A DNA stretch of 64,000 nucleotides from Phycisphaerales bacterium (GTDB taxonomy: Bacteria; Planctomycetota; Phycisphaerae; Phycisphaerales; UBA5793): the NCBI GenBank assembly GCA_020852515.1, contig JADZAS010000023.1, positions 1 to 64,000 on the forward strand, written 5' to 3'. Position 1 is the stretch's first letter. Each line of letters begins with the position of its first letter. The notes beneath the pieces are model-generated. The model saw only the letters and a list, made by a program, of their open reading frames with translations. It was not told the origin of the DNA and did no database searches. The position numbers and the translations under genes are program-made. This document shows, one piece after another, positions 25,111 through 34,007 of this stretch.

Positions 25111-26883
25111 TTACAGTTGTCGCGTGCGTTTCTGCCGTCGGGCGGCAGGCTTGTCTGGCGCGCGGCTGGCCGCATGGCGCGCCGTGGCCAGCAGTTCATC
25201 CGCCTGGTGGAGCGTGATCTCGGTTGCGGACTTGCCGGCGAGCATTTCGGCGAGTTCAGCGCGGCGGGCGGCGTCGGTGCCGAGCGTCGCCACTTCGATG
25301 TGGATCTCGTTTCTGGCCGAATGCTTGGAGATGCGCAGGTGCGTGTCGCCGAACGCGGCGATCTGCGGCAGGTGGGTGATGCAGAGCACCTGGTGGCGCT
25401 GGGCCAGAGCGCGGAGTTTGGCGCCGATGACCGAGCCGAGCCGCCCGCCGATTTTCGCGTCGATCTCATCAAACACGAGCACGCTGATGCGCTCGGCCCC
25501 GGCGAGCACCGTCTTGAGCGCGAGCATGATGCGCGACAGTTCGCCACCCGACGCGATGCGCCTCAACGGGCGCGACGGCTGGCCGGGGTTCGTGCGAATC
25601 ATCATCTCGATCTGATCGGCGCCCGTCGGCCCTGGTTCGTCAAGCGGCTCGAACTGCACATCGAACTGGGCCTCGGCCATCGCCAATTCGGCCAGTTCCG
25701 CTTCGATGCGCGGCTTGAGGGCCCGCGCCGCCTTTTGCCGCGCGGCGCGCAGGGCAGCCGCAATCTCGCTCGCCCGGCCGGCCAGCTGGCTCTGACGCTT
25801 CAGGAGCGCGGCGCTGTCGAGTCCGGCGCCGCTGAGTTCACCGATTCGGCCGCGAATCTCTTCGCGATACTCCAGCACGTCATCGAGCGAGCCGCGGCCG
25901 TACTTGGCAATCAGGCGGTTGAGCGCGTTGAGGCGATCGGTGATCTCGCCGAGTTCGGCTGGATCGAGATCGAGCCTTCCCAGGTAGCGGCCCAGGACGA
26001 ATGACGCGTCCTGCACGGCTGCCGCGGCGGCCTCAACCTGCCCGGCCGCCTCCTCCAGCGCCGGATCAATCTCGACAAGTTCACGCATGATGCCAACGAC
26101 GGCCTGCAGTCGCGACGCCACCGATTCATCCGAGTCGTAGAGGACGTTATGGGCCAGACCGATTTGCCTCGTCAGCCGATCGACTTCCGAGAGCACGCGA
26201 TGGCGGGCGGAGAGTTCGTCGTATTCGCCCGGCGTGGGTTCAACGGCGTCGATCTCGCCGGCCTGGAATTCGAGCAGGTCGAGTTGTTCGGTCCGCAGTG
26301 CGCTGCCGCGTTGGGAGTCATTCAGGCGAGTGCGGATGTCGATCAATTCGCGGTAGAGGTCGGCGTATTGCGCGAGCAGCGATTCGCTTCCGGCAAAGGC
26401 GTCGACGACCGCCAGCTGGTTCGACGGTCGCAGGAGAAAGGGCGCTTCGCCGGCCGCGCTCGATCCTCCTTCGTCGCCGATGTGCAGGTCGATGAGGCGG
26501 TCGCCGACCTCGCGCAGCATCGCCGCCGTCACGGGATGGCCGTTGATCGAGGCGCTCGAGCGACCGGAGGCGAATATCTTGCGCGTGATGAGCAGGCCTT
26601 CGGCGGCTTGTGGCGTGTCCGCGCCGGGCAAATCGGCGACACGATGGACTTCGGCGGCGAGATGGGCGTCGGGTATCTCAAATACTCCACTAACGCGGCC
26701 CTCGGCAGCGCCGGGCCTGAGCAGATCGGCCGGGCTGCGGCGGCCCAGCAGCAGTTCAAAGGCCCCTAGGATCAGCGATTTGCCTGCGCCGGTCTGGCCG
26801 GTGAAGACGTTGAGCCCGGGCGTCAGTTCGAGCCGGAGGTCTTCGATGATCGCCAGGTTGGAGATGTGCAGTTCGCGGAGCAT
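25111..26883 (-). CDS. recN: DNA repair protein RecN
   Basis: 590 residues from ATG 26883, where LRELHISNLAIIEDL begins; earlier in-frame codons are not conserved-looking. SMC-like ATPase for double-strand break repair. Walker A is GQTGAGKS, the ABC signature region is RIASGGELSRIMLALK, and Walker B is VLVFDEIDAKIGGRLGSVIG. Two coiled-coil arms fill residues about 160-370. The Ala in place of Gly in the usual DEVDxGIGG is a small variation. The C-terminal ~30 residues are basic. Convergent with ispD with a one-base gap. Confidence 0.94.
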   Translation of the reverse strand: MLRELHISNLAIIEDLRLELTPGLNVFTGQTGAGKSLILGAFELLLGRRSPADLLRPGAAEGRVSGVFEIPDAHLAAEVHRVADLPGADTPQAAEGLLITRKIFASGRSSASINGHPVTAAMLREVGDRLIDLHIGDEGGSSAAGEAPFLLRPSNQLAVVDAFAGSESLLAQYADLYRELIDIRTRLNDSQRGSALRTEQLDLLEFQAGEIDAVEPTPGEYDELSARHRVLSEVDRLTRQIGLAHNVLYDSDESVASRLQAVVGIMRELVEIDPALEEAAGQVEAAAAAVQDASFVLGRYLGRLDLDPAELGEITDRLNALNRLIAKYGRGSLDDVLEYREEIRGRIGELSGAGLDSAALLKRQSQLAGRASEIAAALRAARQKAARALKPRIEAELAELAMAEAQFDVQFEPLDEPGPTGADQIEMMIRTNPGQPSRPLRRIASGGELSRIMLALKTVLAGAERISVLVFDEIDAKIGGRLGSVIGAKLRALAQRHQVLCITHLPQIAAFGDTHLRISKHSARNEIHIEVATLGTDAARRAELAEMLAGKSATEITLHQADELLATARHAASRAPDKPAARRQKRTRQL

Positions 26884-27003
26884 GCGGCGGGGTCCGTCCC
26901 GGTCGAGGTCCAATCCCTTGTACGAGCACAAGAATGTACGGCCCTGCAGGGATGGCGGCAAGAGTGCGCGGAAAACCATCCGACATATACTCAGGGTGCC
27001 CAG

Positions 27004-28758
27004 ATGAAAACACTACAAACCAAACCATCCATCACACGCGGCCGCCGGCTGTCGCTGCTCGCGAGCCTGCTGTTACTGTTCGCTCAACTGGTCGCCCAGG
27101 CTCAGGACGCTACGCCCACACCCGGCGGCGTGTCGGCCAGCCGCCAGGCCAGCAACATCGCGGTCATCACCATCCACGGCCCGATCGACGAAGTGACCAC
27201 CCGCTCGATCAAGCGGCGCATCGAGATCGCGCAAAAGATGAACGCCGACGCGATCGTCTTCGACATCGACACGTGGGGAGGCCTGGCCACCGCCGCCATC
27301 GACATCAACCTGATCATCAAGGACTGCCCGATCACCAACACCATCGGGTGGGTGCACCCCAAGGCGATTTCGGCGGGCACGTTTATCGCCCTGGCGTGCA
27401 AGGAAATCGTCATCAGCCCGGGCGGCTACATGGGCGATTGCGCGCCGATCCTGCCGGGCCTGATTCCCATGCCCGCCGCCGAACGGGCCAAGGCGGAGTC
27501 GCCGCTGCTGGCGATTGTCGTCGATTCCGCCCGCCGGCGCGGCTACGACGAGCGGCTGCTCATGTCCTTCGTGGCCGTGGACATTGAACTCTGGCTCGTG
27601 GAGAACAAGGAAACGGGCGATCGGCTGTTCGTCGATCGCACCGAGTACCAGTTGCTTTTTGGCAGCGATCCCCCGCCGACCGTGCGGAGCAGCGCGTCGG
27701 GCGGAGTGCCCTCAGGCGACATGTCAAGCATCAAGGCGCCGGTTCCGTTCCTGCAGGAGATCTACCAGCAGCAGTCCGACACGCTCACGCCCGAGCAGAT
27801 CGCCGATCAGGTCGAGAAGAACCAGGAGTTCCTCTCGAAGCGGCCTCAACTCTCACTGGAGGATCGAGGCAAGTACGAGCTGGTTGCCCCCGTCATTGAT
27901 GACAAGACGCTTCTCGTGGCCAACGCGCACGAGGCCCGGCAATGGGGGCTCTCGCAGGCGACTGTCGCCAATGAGGCCGAGTTGAAATCCTTCGTCGGCG
28001 CCACGAGTGTCACGTGGCTTGAGCCAACCTGGTCAGAGAATCTCGTGCAGGTGCTGACGAGCATGCCGGTTCGGGCCCTCCTGCTGGTGGTGTTTCTTGT
28101 CGGGTTGATCTGGGAAATGGCGACGCCGGGCATTGGCGTGCCGATGACCATTGCCCTCGCGGCGGCGCTGCTGCTGTTCGGTGCGCCGGCGCTGACGGGC
28201 TTGGCGCAGTGGTGGGATATCGTGCTGGTCCTTGTCGGCTTCTGCCTGCTGGCCGCCGAGTTGTTCCTCATCCCCGGCTTTGGCGTCGCGGGAATCGCCG
28301 GCATCATCTGCATCGGACTTGGCTTCATCGGCACGTTCATCGCGCCCGATCCCTCCGGCTCGATCCTCCCGACTTCGGAACTGGCGCGGCAGGCGATGGT
28401 GCGCGGCGCCTCGACGCTGCTGCTGGGTTTCTTTGCCGGCGGCGTGGCAATGTGGATGGGCGTCAAACACTTCACGCGCATTCCGGGCCTGAGCCGCCTC
28501 GTGCTCAGCGAACAACTGCCGCGGAGCGATGATGCGGACTCGCTGCTGGGCGCCATGGCCATGCCGGTAGCGGGTCCCGGGGTGGGCAGCGTCGGAATGG
28601 TCGTTTCAACGCTCCGTCCGATCGGTCGCGCCCGTTTTGGCGCGACGATCTACGATGTGGTCGCCGAGCGCGGCATCATTGAGGAGGGCCGGCGCGTGCG
28701 GGTCGTATTCGCCTCGGCGTTCAAGATCCTTGTGGAGGATGCGGATGAGCCCGCTTGA
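27004..28758 (+). CDS. NfeD-family membrane-bound serine protease (long form)
   Basis: 584 residues. A signal peptide (basic TRGRR, then LLASLLLLFAQLVAQAQ) precedes a ClpP-fold protease domain (about 45-290) with the nucleophile region KAISAGTFIALACKEI and the following GGYMGDCAPI. A hydrophobic region of four or five helices (about 350-500) and a C-terminal OB-fold NfeD domain come last. Families of this type cleave membrane proteins and are typically encoded with flotillin/stomatin genes, as here. ATG 27004 is chosen for the signal peptide. Overlaps the next gene by 14 bases. Confidence 0.88.
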   Translation: MKTLQTKPSITRGRRLSLLASLLLLFAQLVAQAQDATPTPGGVSASRQASNIAVITIHGPIDEVTTRSIKRRIEIAQKMNADAIVFDIDTWGGLATAAIDINLIIKDCPITNTIGWVHPKAISAGTFIALACKEIVISPGGYMGDCAPILPGLIPMPAAERAKAESPLLAIVVDSARRRGYDERLLMSFVAVDIELWLVENKETGDRLFVDRTEYQLLFGSDPPPTVRSSASGGVPSGDMSSIKAPVPFLQEIYQQQSDTLTPEQIADQVEKNQEFLSKRPQLSLEDRGKYELVAPVIDDKTLLVANAHEARQWGLSQATVANEAELKSFVGATSVTWLEPTWSENLVQVLTSMPVRALLLVVFLVGLIWEMATPGIGVPMTIALAAALLLFGAPALTGLAQWWDIVLVLVGFCLLAAELFLIPGFGVAGIAGIICIGLGFIGTFIAPDPSGSILPTSELARQAMVRGASTLLLGFFAGGVAMWMGVKHFTRIPGLSRLVLSEQLPRSDDADSLLGAMAMPVAGPGVGSVGMVVSTLRPIGRARFGATIYDVVAERGIIEEGRRVRVVFASAFKILVEDADEPA

Positions 28759-29344
28759 TGCGTTCATCAACCTGGCCCAGACGACGACGGCGCAGGCTCC
28801 CGCGGACACCGGCGGTGCGCTGGGCTGGTGGGTGGTCGGGCTGCTCATGCTGGCCGCGATCATGGTGGCGCTTGAATTGTTCGTGCCTTCCGGCGGTTTG
28901 ATCAGCGTGGTGGCGGGTCTGTGCGCCATCGCCGCGGTCGTCCTCGCATTCAGGATCAGCATGACCACGGGAGGCATCGCACTGGGCCTGGTCGTCGTGC
29001 TGACGCCGACGATCCTCTGGCTGGCGATCAAGGTGTTCCCGAGCACGCCCGTGGGGCGGCACATCATCCTCACTGAAGGAACGACAGAGGAAGACATGCA
29101 GCGCCGGCTTCACGAGCGCCACGCCGAAGCCGAGGCGATCTCATCGCTCATCGGCGCTCAGGGCAAGGCTTTGACCGGTCTGCGGCCGGGCGGGACGATT
29201 CGGCTCGACGGCGAGGACATTGAAGCGTTCGCCGAGACGGGCATTATCCCGGCGGGAACCAGGGTGGTGATCACCTCCGTGAACGGGCGGCAGATCCGGG
29301 TCATGCCCGCGGACGAGGCGGGCGAGTTCACCACCCCCGCCTGA
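28745..29344 (+). CDS. Short NfeD-family protein
   Basis: 199 residues from ATG 28745, with GTGGAGG just upstream and overlapping the end of the long NfeD gene, so translation is coupled. Two or three membrane helices (about 24-95, GWWVVGLLMLAAIMVALELFVPSGG) are followed by a C-terminal OB-fold (LIGAQGKALTGLRPGGTIRLDGEDI... typical of NfeDb proteins). It probably regulates or partners the flotillin two genes downstream. Confidence 0.85.
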   Translation: MSPLDAFINLAQTTTAQAPADTGGALGWWVVGLLMLAAIMVALELFVPSGGLISVVAGLCAIAAVVLAFRISMTTGGIALGLVVVLTPTILWLAIKVFPSTPVGRHIILTEGTTEEDMQRRLHERHAEAEAISSLIGAQGKALTGLRPGGTIRLDGEDIEAFAETGIIPAGTRVVITSVNGRQIRVMPADEAGEFTTPA

Positions 29345-29408
29345 GTTGGGCGCTACTGTGAGTCGATGGGATCCGACGCGCCGGCCGACGCGGGCCGCCT
29401 GATAAGAG

Positions 29409-29867
29409 GTGCACGAGATCGAGGTGCCGTGGCAACTGCTCACATACCTGGCGATGGGCACTGTCCTGGTGGTGGCGACGGTTTCGCTGCTCGTGATCGG
29501 CATGTTTTTCAACCTGTGGTTCCAGGCTTTTTTGTCGGGCGCGCCGGTGTCGATGCTCCGGGTGGTTCGGATGCGGCTCCGCGGCGTGGATCCGCATGTT
29601 ATCGTGCTCAATCGAATTCAGGCGGTGAAGGCGGGCGTGGAAATCTCCACCGAACAGCTCGAGTCACACCACCTGGCCGGCGGGCGAGTGCCGCTCGTGG
29701 TGCGGGGGCTGATCATGGCCCGGCGTGCGGGGCTGGAACTCGACTACGATTCGGCCTGTGATATGGACCTCGCGGGGCAGGACGTTTGCGAGGCCGTACA
29801 GAGTTCGATTCGCATAGCGGGGCTGGATACGCCGGCGCCGAGTGCCGTTGAAGAAAGGATGATCTGA
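29409..29867 (+). CDS. FloA-like N-terminal-only protein
   Basis: 152 residues from GTG 29409. It matches the first ~140 residues of the FloA encoded immediately downstream: membrane hairpin followed by [38 protein letters not shown], and [16 protein letters not shown]. It then stops, so most of the SPFH domain and the whole coiled-coil oligomerisation region are missing. It is not a frameshifted gene: it has its own stop, and floA starts four bases later. It could cap or modulate FloA assemblies. Confidence 0.8.
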   Translation: MHEIEVPWQLLTYLAMGTVLVVATVSLLVIGMFFNLWFQAFLSGAPVSMLRVVRMRLRGVDPHVIVLNRIQAVKAGVEISTEQLESHHLAGGRVPLVVRGLIMARRAGLELDYDSACDMDLAGQDVCEAVQSSIRIAGLDTPAPSAVEERMI

Positions 29868-29871
29868 ACGA

Positions 29872-30882
29872 ATGGCTAGCGCATCAGATGTGATCTTCTG
29901 GGTGGTCCTTGGCGTCGTCGTGATCTTTTCGATTGTGGTGCTGGTCATCATCGGCCAGTTCTTCAATCTGTGGTTCCAGGCGTTTCTCTCCGGCGCCAGC
30001 GTGTCGTTCATCGACCTGGTGGGAATGAAGTTCCGCAAGGTCGATCCGCGCATCATCGTGCTCAATCGCATCCAGGCGGTCAAGGCCGGGCTCAACGTCA
30101 CGACCAAGGAACTCGAGACGCACTACCTCGCGGGCGGCCGCGTGCCGCTGGTCATCCGAGCGCTCATCGCGGCGGACCGGGCCAAGATCGACCTTGGATT
30201 CAACACCGCGTGCGCCATCGACCTCGCCGGCCGCGACATTTTCGACGCCGTGCAGACGTCCGTGAAGCCCAAGGTGATCGACTGCCCCGACCCCTCCCGC
30301 GGCCGCAGCACGATTGATGCAGTGGCCCAGGACGGCATCCAATTGAAGGTCAAGGCGCGCATCACCGTCCGCGCCAATCTGGCCCGCCTCGTCGGCGGTG
30401 CGCTCGAAGAAACGATCATTGCACGCGTGGGCGAAGGCATTGTCACGACCATCGGCTCGGCGAACACGCACAAGGAAGTGCTCGCCAATCCCGACAACAT
30501 CAGCAAGACGGTGCTCAAGAAAGGCCTCGACTCAGGCACAGCGTTCGAGATTCTCTCGATCGACATCGCGGACGTGGACGTCGGCGACAATATCGGCGCC
30601 AAACTGCAGGCCGACCAGGCCGAGGCGGACAAGAAGCGATTCCAGGCCGAAGCAGAGAAGCGGGCCGCGATGGCTCGCGCGCAGGAGGCCGAGAACCGCG
30701 CGCTGATCGAATTGAACCGCGCCAAGGTGGTCGAGGCCGAAGCCGAGGTTCCCCGGGCGATGGCCGAGGCGTTCCGCGGAGGCAACCTGGGCATCATGGA
30801 TTACTACCGCATGCGCAACATCCAGGCGGACACGCAGATGCGCTCCTCCATCGGCGGCGGGCCTGGTACCGAGAAGGGCTGA
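29872..30882 (+). CDS. floA: Flotillin-like protein FloA
   Basis: 336 residues, the usual length. A membrane hairpin (about 8-38), a conserved [17 protein letters not shown] segment, an SPFH core (about 40-210) and an Ala-Glu-rich coiled coil (about 235-300, [20 protein letters not shown]) follow the FloA/YqfA plan. Flotillins form membrane microdomain scaffolds. Fourth gene of the nfeD-nfeD-floA stub-floA operon, with only four bases to the stub. Confidence 0.93.
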   Translation: MASASDVIFWVVLGVVVIFSIVVLVIIGQFFNLWFQAFLSGASVSFIDLVGMKFRKVDPRIIVLNRIQAVKAGLNVTTKELETHYLAGGRVPLVIRALIAADRAKIDLGFNTACAIDLAGRDIFDAVQTSVKPKVIDCPDPSRGRSTIDAVAQDGIQLKVKARITVRANLARLVGGALEETIIARVGEGIVTTIGSANTHKEVLANPDNISKTVLKKGLDSGTAFEILSIDIADVDVGDNIGAKLQADQAEADKKRFQAEAEKRAAMARAQEAENRALIELNRAKVVEAEAEVPRAMAEAFRGGNLGIMDYYRMRNIQADTQMRSSIGGGPGTEKG

Positions 30883-30887
30883 GCCCC

Positions 30888-32585
30888 CTACTTCGCCGGC
30901 CGCTCGTCGCGCGCGCGCTGCGCTTCATCCGTTCGCCCCTGCGATTGGAGTACGACGACCAGCGCCGCTCGCGTCTGATCGAATTCAGGATGCGCTTCAA
31001 GACAGTCCTGAAGTTGCACGACTGCTTCCTCGACCGGGCGGTAGTTGAGCATGACTCGGGCCAGATCGCGGCAGAGCACATCAGTCGCGCCGCCGAGTTC
31101 GACGCCGCGGCGCAGATGCTGCTCGCATTGCTGCCACTCGCCCTTGAGCAGGTGGACGCGGGCCCGCGTCAGCGTCAGATCGAGGTTTGCAAGCAGCCCG
31201 ATCCCCCCGACCCGCCACGAGTCGGCCTTCTGAAGGTGGGCGGCGGCGAGCGCGAGTTCGCGGCTGGTCTCTGAGTCGAGTTGCAGAGCCCCTGCCCATG
31301 CCTCGTCAATGGACGCGTGGAGATGGTCGGCCAGGTGCATGCCGCGGCGGGTGTGGTACTGCACCAGCGCGCTGTGCACGGTGGTCACCGCGAGCAGCGC
31401 CGCGAGCGCCAGCCAGCCGCCACCGGCAGCGGTCATTTTGCCGCTGCGTTTCAACTGGAACCGATGAAAGCGACCATCGCGATCGCCCAGCAGCCGCCAC
31501 GCCTTCCAGAAGATGAACGCAGCGCATCCGGCGATGCCGACCGCAAACAGCATGGGCACCAGCGCATACAGGCCGCGAAACGCGAAGAAAGCCGCGGCGA
31601 ACACCGCCGCGCACAGCGCCTCTTCACCCCAGGTGAGATCGAAGCGGCGCTTTGCAGGGCTTTCCACGCGCGCGCGGACGGCCAGCGAAGGCGCGCCCAG
31701 GCCGAAGTAGAGCGCGTCATTGGGGCACACGCTCACGCAGTCGAGGCATTTCATGCACCCGGGATCGATAACCATGCCGTAGTCGCGCACTTCTTCGTGC
31801 ACGCGCACGTTGCTTGAGCACGCGGCCGTGCAGTGGCCGCAGTGCTCGCAGGCGTCGGTAACGCGAATGCGCCCCGGCGAGAGGCGATCGAGGGGCGCAA
31901 AGAAACCGCCGTAGGGGCAGCCATAGGTGCAGAATCCCTTGGCGCCGAGGAAGTACACCGTCGCGAAGCCGCACACGAGAAGAAAGGGAATCGCCACCGC
32001 CACGGCGGCGAACGTGTGCCAGAAGTCGGACGTGGTGAGCTGCGCCTGCAGTTCCCATGGCGGCAGCTGGACGGGGGCATCCGGCGGAGGCGCGAGCCAC
32101 CACCGGTATGCCGCGGGCCAGACGAACATGTACAGCGCCAGAAGCAGCGGCACCCACATGAGCAGGCGCGAACGGAACGGACGCGGCCGGATGCCCGCTC
32201 TCTTCATCAGCCAGGCGCAGGCGTCCTGGAGCATGACGAGATGACAACCCCAACCACAGAACCACCGCCCGAGCACAAGCGTGGAGAGCAGCGCGATACA
32301 AAAGAAGATGAGTCCGGCGTTGACCACGCCGCGCTTGACAAACTCCATCGACTCGGAGGGCTCGACAGGCGTCACCGTGCTGCCAGTGATAAGCCAATGC
32401 GCAACGTGCGCGATCATGAGTAACTGCACGATGGCGAGCACGATGGCGCGGCGGCGACCCATCTTCGAGCGGCGCATAGCGCTGGCCCCCGTGGGCGAGT
32501 CGCTGGCAAGCGGCAGATGGACGACCGCATCGCCGGCGCACCGGACCCGGGCTGCTTTCGAGTTGTCAGGAAGCGCTGTACTCAC
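30888..32585 (-). CDS. Polyferredoxin-type membrane protein with C-terminal TPR-like region
   Basis: 565 residues from GTG 32585. The N-terminal ~300 residues are NapH/CcoG-like: membrane helices, the FCGWGCHLVMLQD segment, a second CTYGCPYGGFF segment, then two 4Fe-4S clusters, CEHCGHCTAAC and CMKCLDCVSVCP. Two more membrane helices follow (about 325-365) and another near 390-410. The last ~130 residues are helical repeats of TPR type (LLKGEWQQCEQHLRRGVELGG). The fusion of a NapH-like electron-transfer core with a repeat domain is uncommon. Probably an electron-transfer protein at the cytoplasmic membrane; the partner is unknown. Confidence 0.8.
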   Translation of the reverse strand: MSTALPDNSKAARVRCAGDAVVHLPLASDSPTGASAMRRSKMGRRRAIVLAIVQLLMIAHVAHWLITGSTVTPVEPSESMEFVKRGVVNAGLIFFCIALLSTLVLGRWFCGWGCHLVMLQDACAWLMKRAGIRPRPFRSRLLMWVPLLLALYMFVWPAAYRWWLAPPPDAPVQLPPWELQAQLTTSDFWHTFAAVAVAIPFLLVCGFATVYFLGAKGFCTYGCPYGGFFAPLDRLSPGRIRVTDACEHCGHCTAACSSNVRVHEEVRDYGMVIDPGCMKCLDCVSVCPNDALYFGLGAPSLAVRARVESPAKRRFDLTWGEEALCAAVFAAAFFAFRGLYALVPMLFAVGIAGCAAFIFWKAWRLLGDRDGRFHRFQLKRSGKMTAAGGGWLALAALLAVTTVHSALVQYHTRRGMHLADHLHASIDEAWAGALQLDSETSRELALAAAHLQKADSWRVGGIGLLANLDLTLTRARVHLLKGEWQQCEQHLRRGVELGGATDVLCRDLARVMLNYRPVEEAVVQLQDCLEAHPEFDQTRAALVVVLQSQGRTDEAQRARDERPAK

Positions 32586-32683
32586 TGCGGCTGATTGCTG
32601 TGCCTGCCCACCGGTCCATTCTATCGGCCCTTTTCAGGTGCGCCCCCACCCCACCAGGCTCGGACCCCGGCTGACGCGTCGGC

Positions 32684-32689
32684 TAGCGT
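32684..32689 (+). promoter_or_regulatory. -10 box of hypothetical gene 32697, leaderless arrangement
   Basis: TAGCGT ends seven bases before ATG 32697. No ribosome site is seen. Confidence 0.35.
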
Positions 32690-32696
32690 TCGGTCC

Positions 32697-33410
32697 ATGC
32701 GATTGCACGTTGAAATTCCGCTCGCTACCGCTGAGCCGCTCTCCGGGCTGGTGGCCGAAGTCGTGCCGGTGGACCCGGACGCGGCCGCTGAGGCGCTTGC
32801 CAGGCGCTGGGCGGGCAATCTCCTGCAACTCACTGAGCCGATCATCGAGTCGATCGGCAGCGGCCGCATCATCGTCAACTCCGGCTCGCTCGCGGATGAT
32901 CTTGTCGCGCTCGAGCCGCACAACTGGCTCGGCGGCGGGAAGGCGGCGCTGACAACCCATCTGGAGCGCATCGAGCCGGCGCTGCGAGCGTCGCCGGTGC
33001 GCCTTCTCATCGAGCCGTGCAGCCGGCACGTCATCCACGATGCGCAGGCGGCGCTGCTGTTTCTGCAGGAACAATCTGCCGCGCCGGTGGGGCTTGCCCT
33101 GAATCCGACGGCGCTCTTTGAGCCAAGCATGCTGGCGTTCCGCGAGGATCACCTTCTGCGAATCGCAGAGAGCCTGGCGCCCCGGTGCGAGATGCTGATC
33201 CTCGCCGGAATGGAACTCGACGAAGTCGATGAGCGGTTCAATCCATGCAGTCCCGAGGAGGGCGAGTTCGACCTCGTTGAGGTGTGGACGGCGTGCCGGG
33301 CGCACTTGCCCGCTGAGGCGCCCGTTGTGCTTCGGGCGAATACGCGCCGCCTGCCTGACGCCGCTTTGCTTGAGCGACTGATGGCCGCCGGAGCTGCCGG
33401 GCGCCGTTGA
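32697..33410 (+). CDS. Conserved hypothetical protein, possible TIM barrel
   Basis: 237 residues from ATG 32697 (MRLHVEIPLATAEPL); the upstream frame to 32595 looks non-coding. Alternating strands and helices (RLLIEPCSRHVIHDAQAAL, VGLALNPTALFEPSML, MLILAGMELDEVDERF) resemble xylose-isomerase-like TIM barrels, but no metal-site signature is clear. Function unknown. The stop overlaps the nuoC promoter. Confidence 0.65.
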   Translation: MRLHVEIPLATAEPLSGLVAEVVPVDPDAAAEALARRWAGNLLQLTEPIIESIGSGRIIVNSGSLADDLVALEPHNWLGGGKAALTTHLERIEPALRASPVRLLIEPCSRHVIHDAQAALLFLQEQSAAPVGLALNPTALFEPSMLAFREDHLLRIAESLAPRCEMLILAGMELDEVDERFNPCSPEEGEFDLVEVWTACRAHLPAEAPVVLRANTRRLPDAALLERLMAAGAAGRR

Positions 33411-33435
33411 GTTGACACGTCCCGCTCCGTATGAT
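33407..33435 (+). promoter_or_regulatory. Sigma-70-type promoter of nuoC
   Basis: TTGAGT (33407-33412) and TATGAT (33430-33435) are separated by 17 bases. The leader to ATG 33453 would be about 11 bases. The -35 box overlaps the stop codon of the preceding gene. Confidence 0.6.
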
Positions 33436-33452
33436 CGAACGAGCCACCCGCC

Positions 33453-34007
33453 ATGCCAAAGCCAACACTTGACCACCCGACGTTGCCCCGGCTGAAAGTC
33501 GAGTTCGCCGAATCAGGCCTCAAGGCCACGGAGTTCCGCGGCCAGACGGCGGTGATCGCCCCTCGGCGCATGCTTCACCGCGTGATGGCGTTTCTGCGCG
33601 ACGACGAGCAGTGCCGCTACAACCTGCTGTCGGATGTCACTGCCGTTGATTACCTGAACTATCCCGCGCCCACTCCCGGCCGCTTTGCCGTCGTCTACGT
33701 GCTGGTCAGTACGCACTTCAATCGCCGGCTGATCGTCAAGACGCATCTCGATCCATCCGGCGACACGACGGGCAACGCGGATGATCCGGCGCTGGAGATC
33801 GATTCGGTAACCGACCTCTGGCCGGGCGCGGAGTGGCCCGAACGCGAGGTCTACGACATGTTCGGCATTCGCTTCGCGAACCATCCGGACCTGCGCCGCA
33901 TTCTGCTGTGGCGCGATTACCCGGCGTTCCCGCTTCGCAAAGACTACCCGCTGCGCGGCCGCGGCGAGCGCGAGTCGTACAACGTGGTGCAGCGCGAGGA
34001 CGCCTGA
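33453..34007 (+). CDS. nuoC: NADH-quinone oxidoreductase subunit C
   Basis: 184 residues. Hydrophilic complex I subunit of the connecting region. Conserved segments are YNLLSDVTAVDYL, SVTDLWPGAEWPEREVYDMFGIRFANHPDLRRIL, and FPLRKDYPLRGRGE. No other nuo gene lies within the window on either side, which is unusual because nuoC normally sits between nuoB and nuoD. It has its own promoter. Confidence 0.95.
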   Translation: MPKPTLDHPTLPRLKVEFAESGLKATEFRGQTAVIAPRRMLHRVMAFLRDDEQCRYNLLSDVTAVDYLNYPAPTPGRFAVVYVLVSTHFNRRLIVKTHLDPSGDTTGNADDPALEIDSVTDLWPGAEWPEREVYDMFGIRFANHPDLRRILLWRDYPAFPLRKDYPLRGRGERESYNVVQREDA

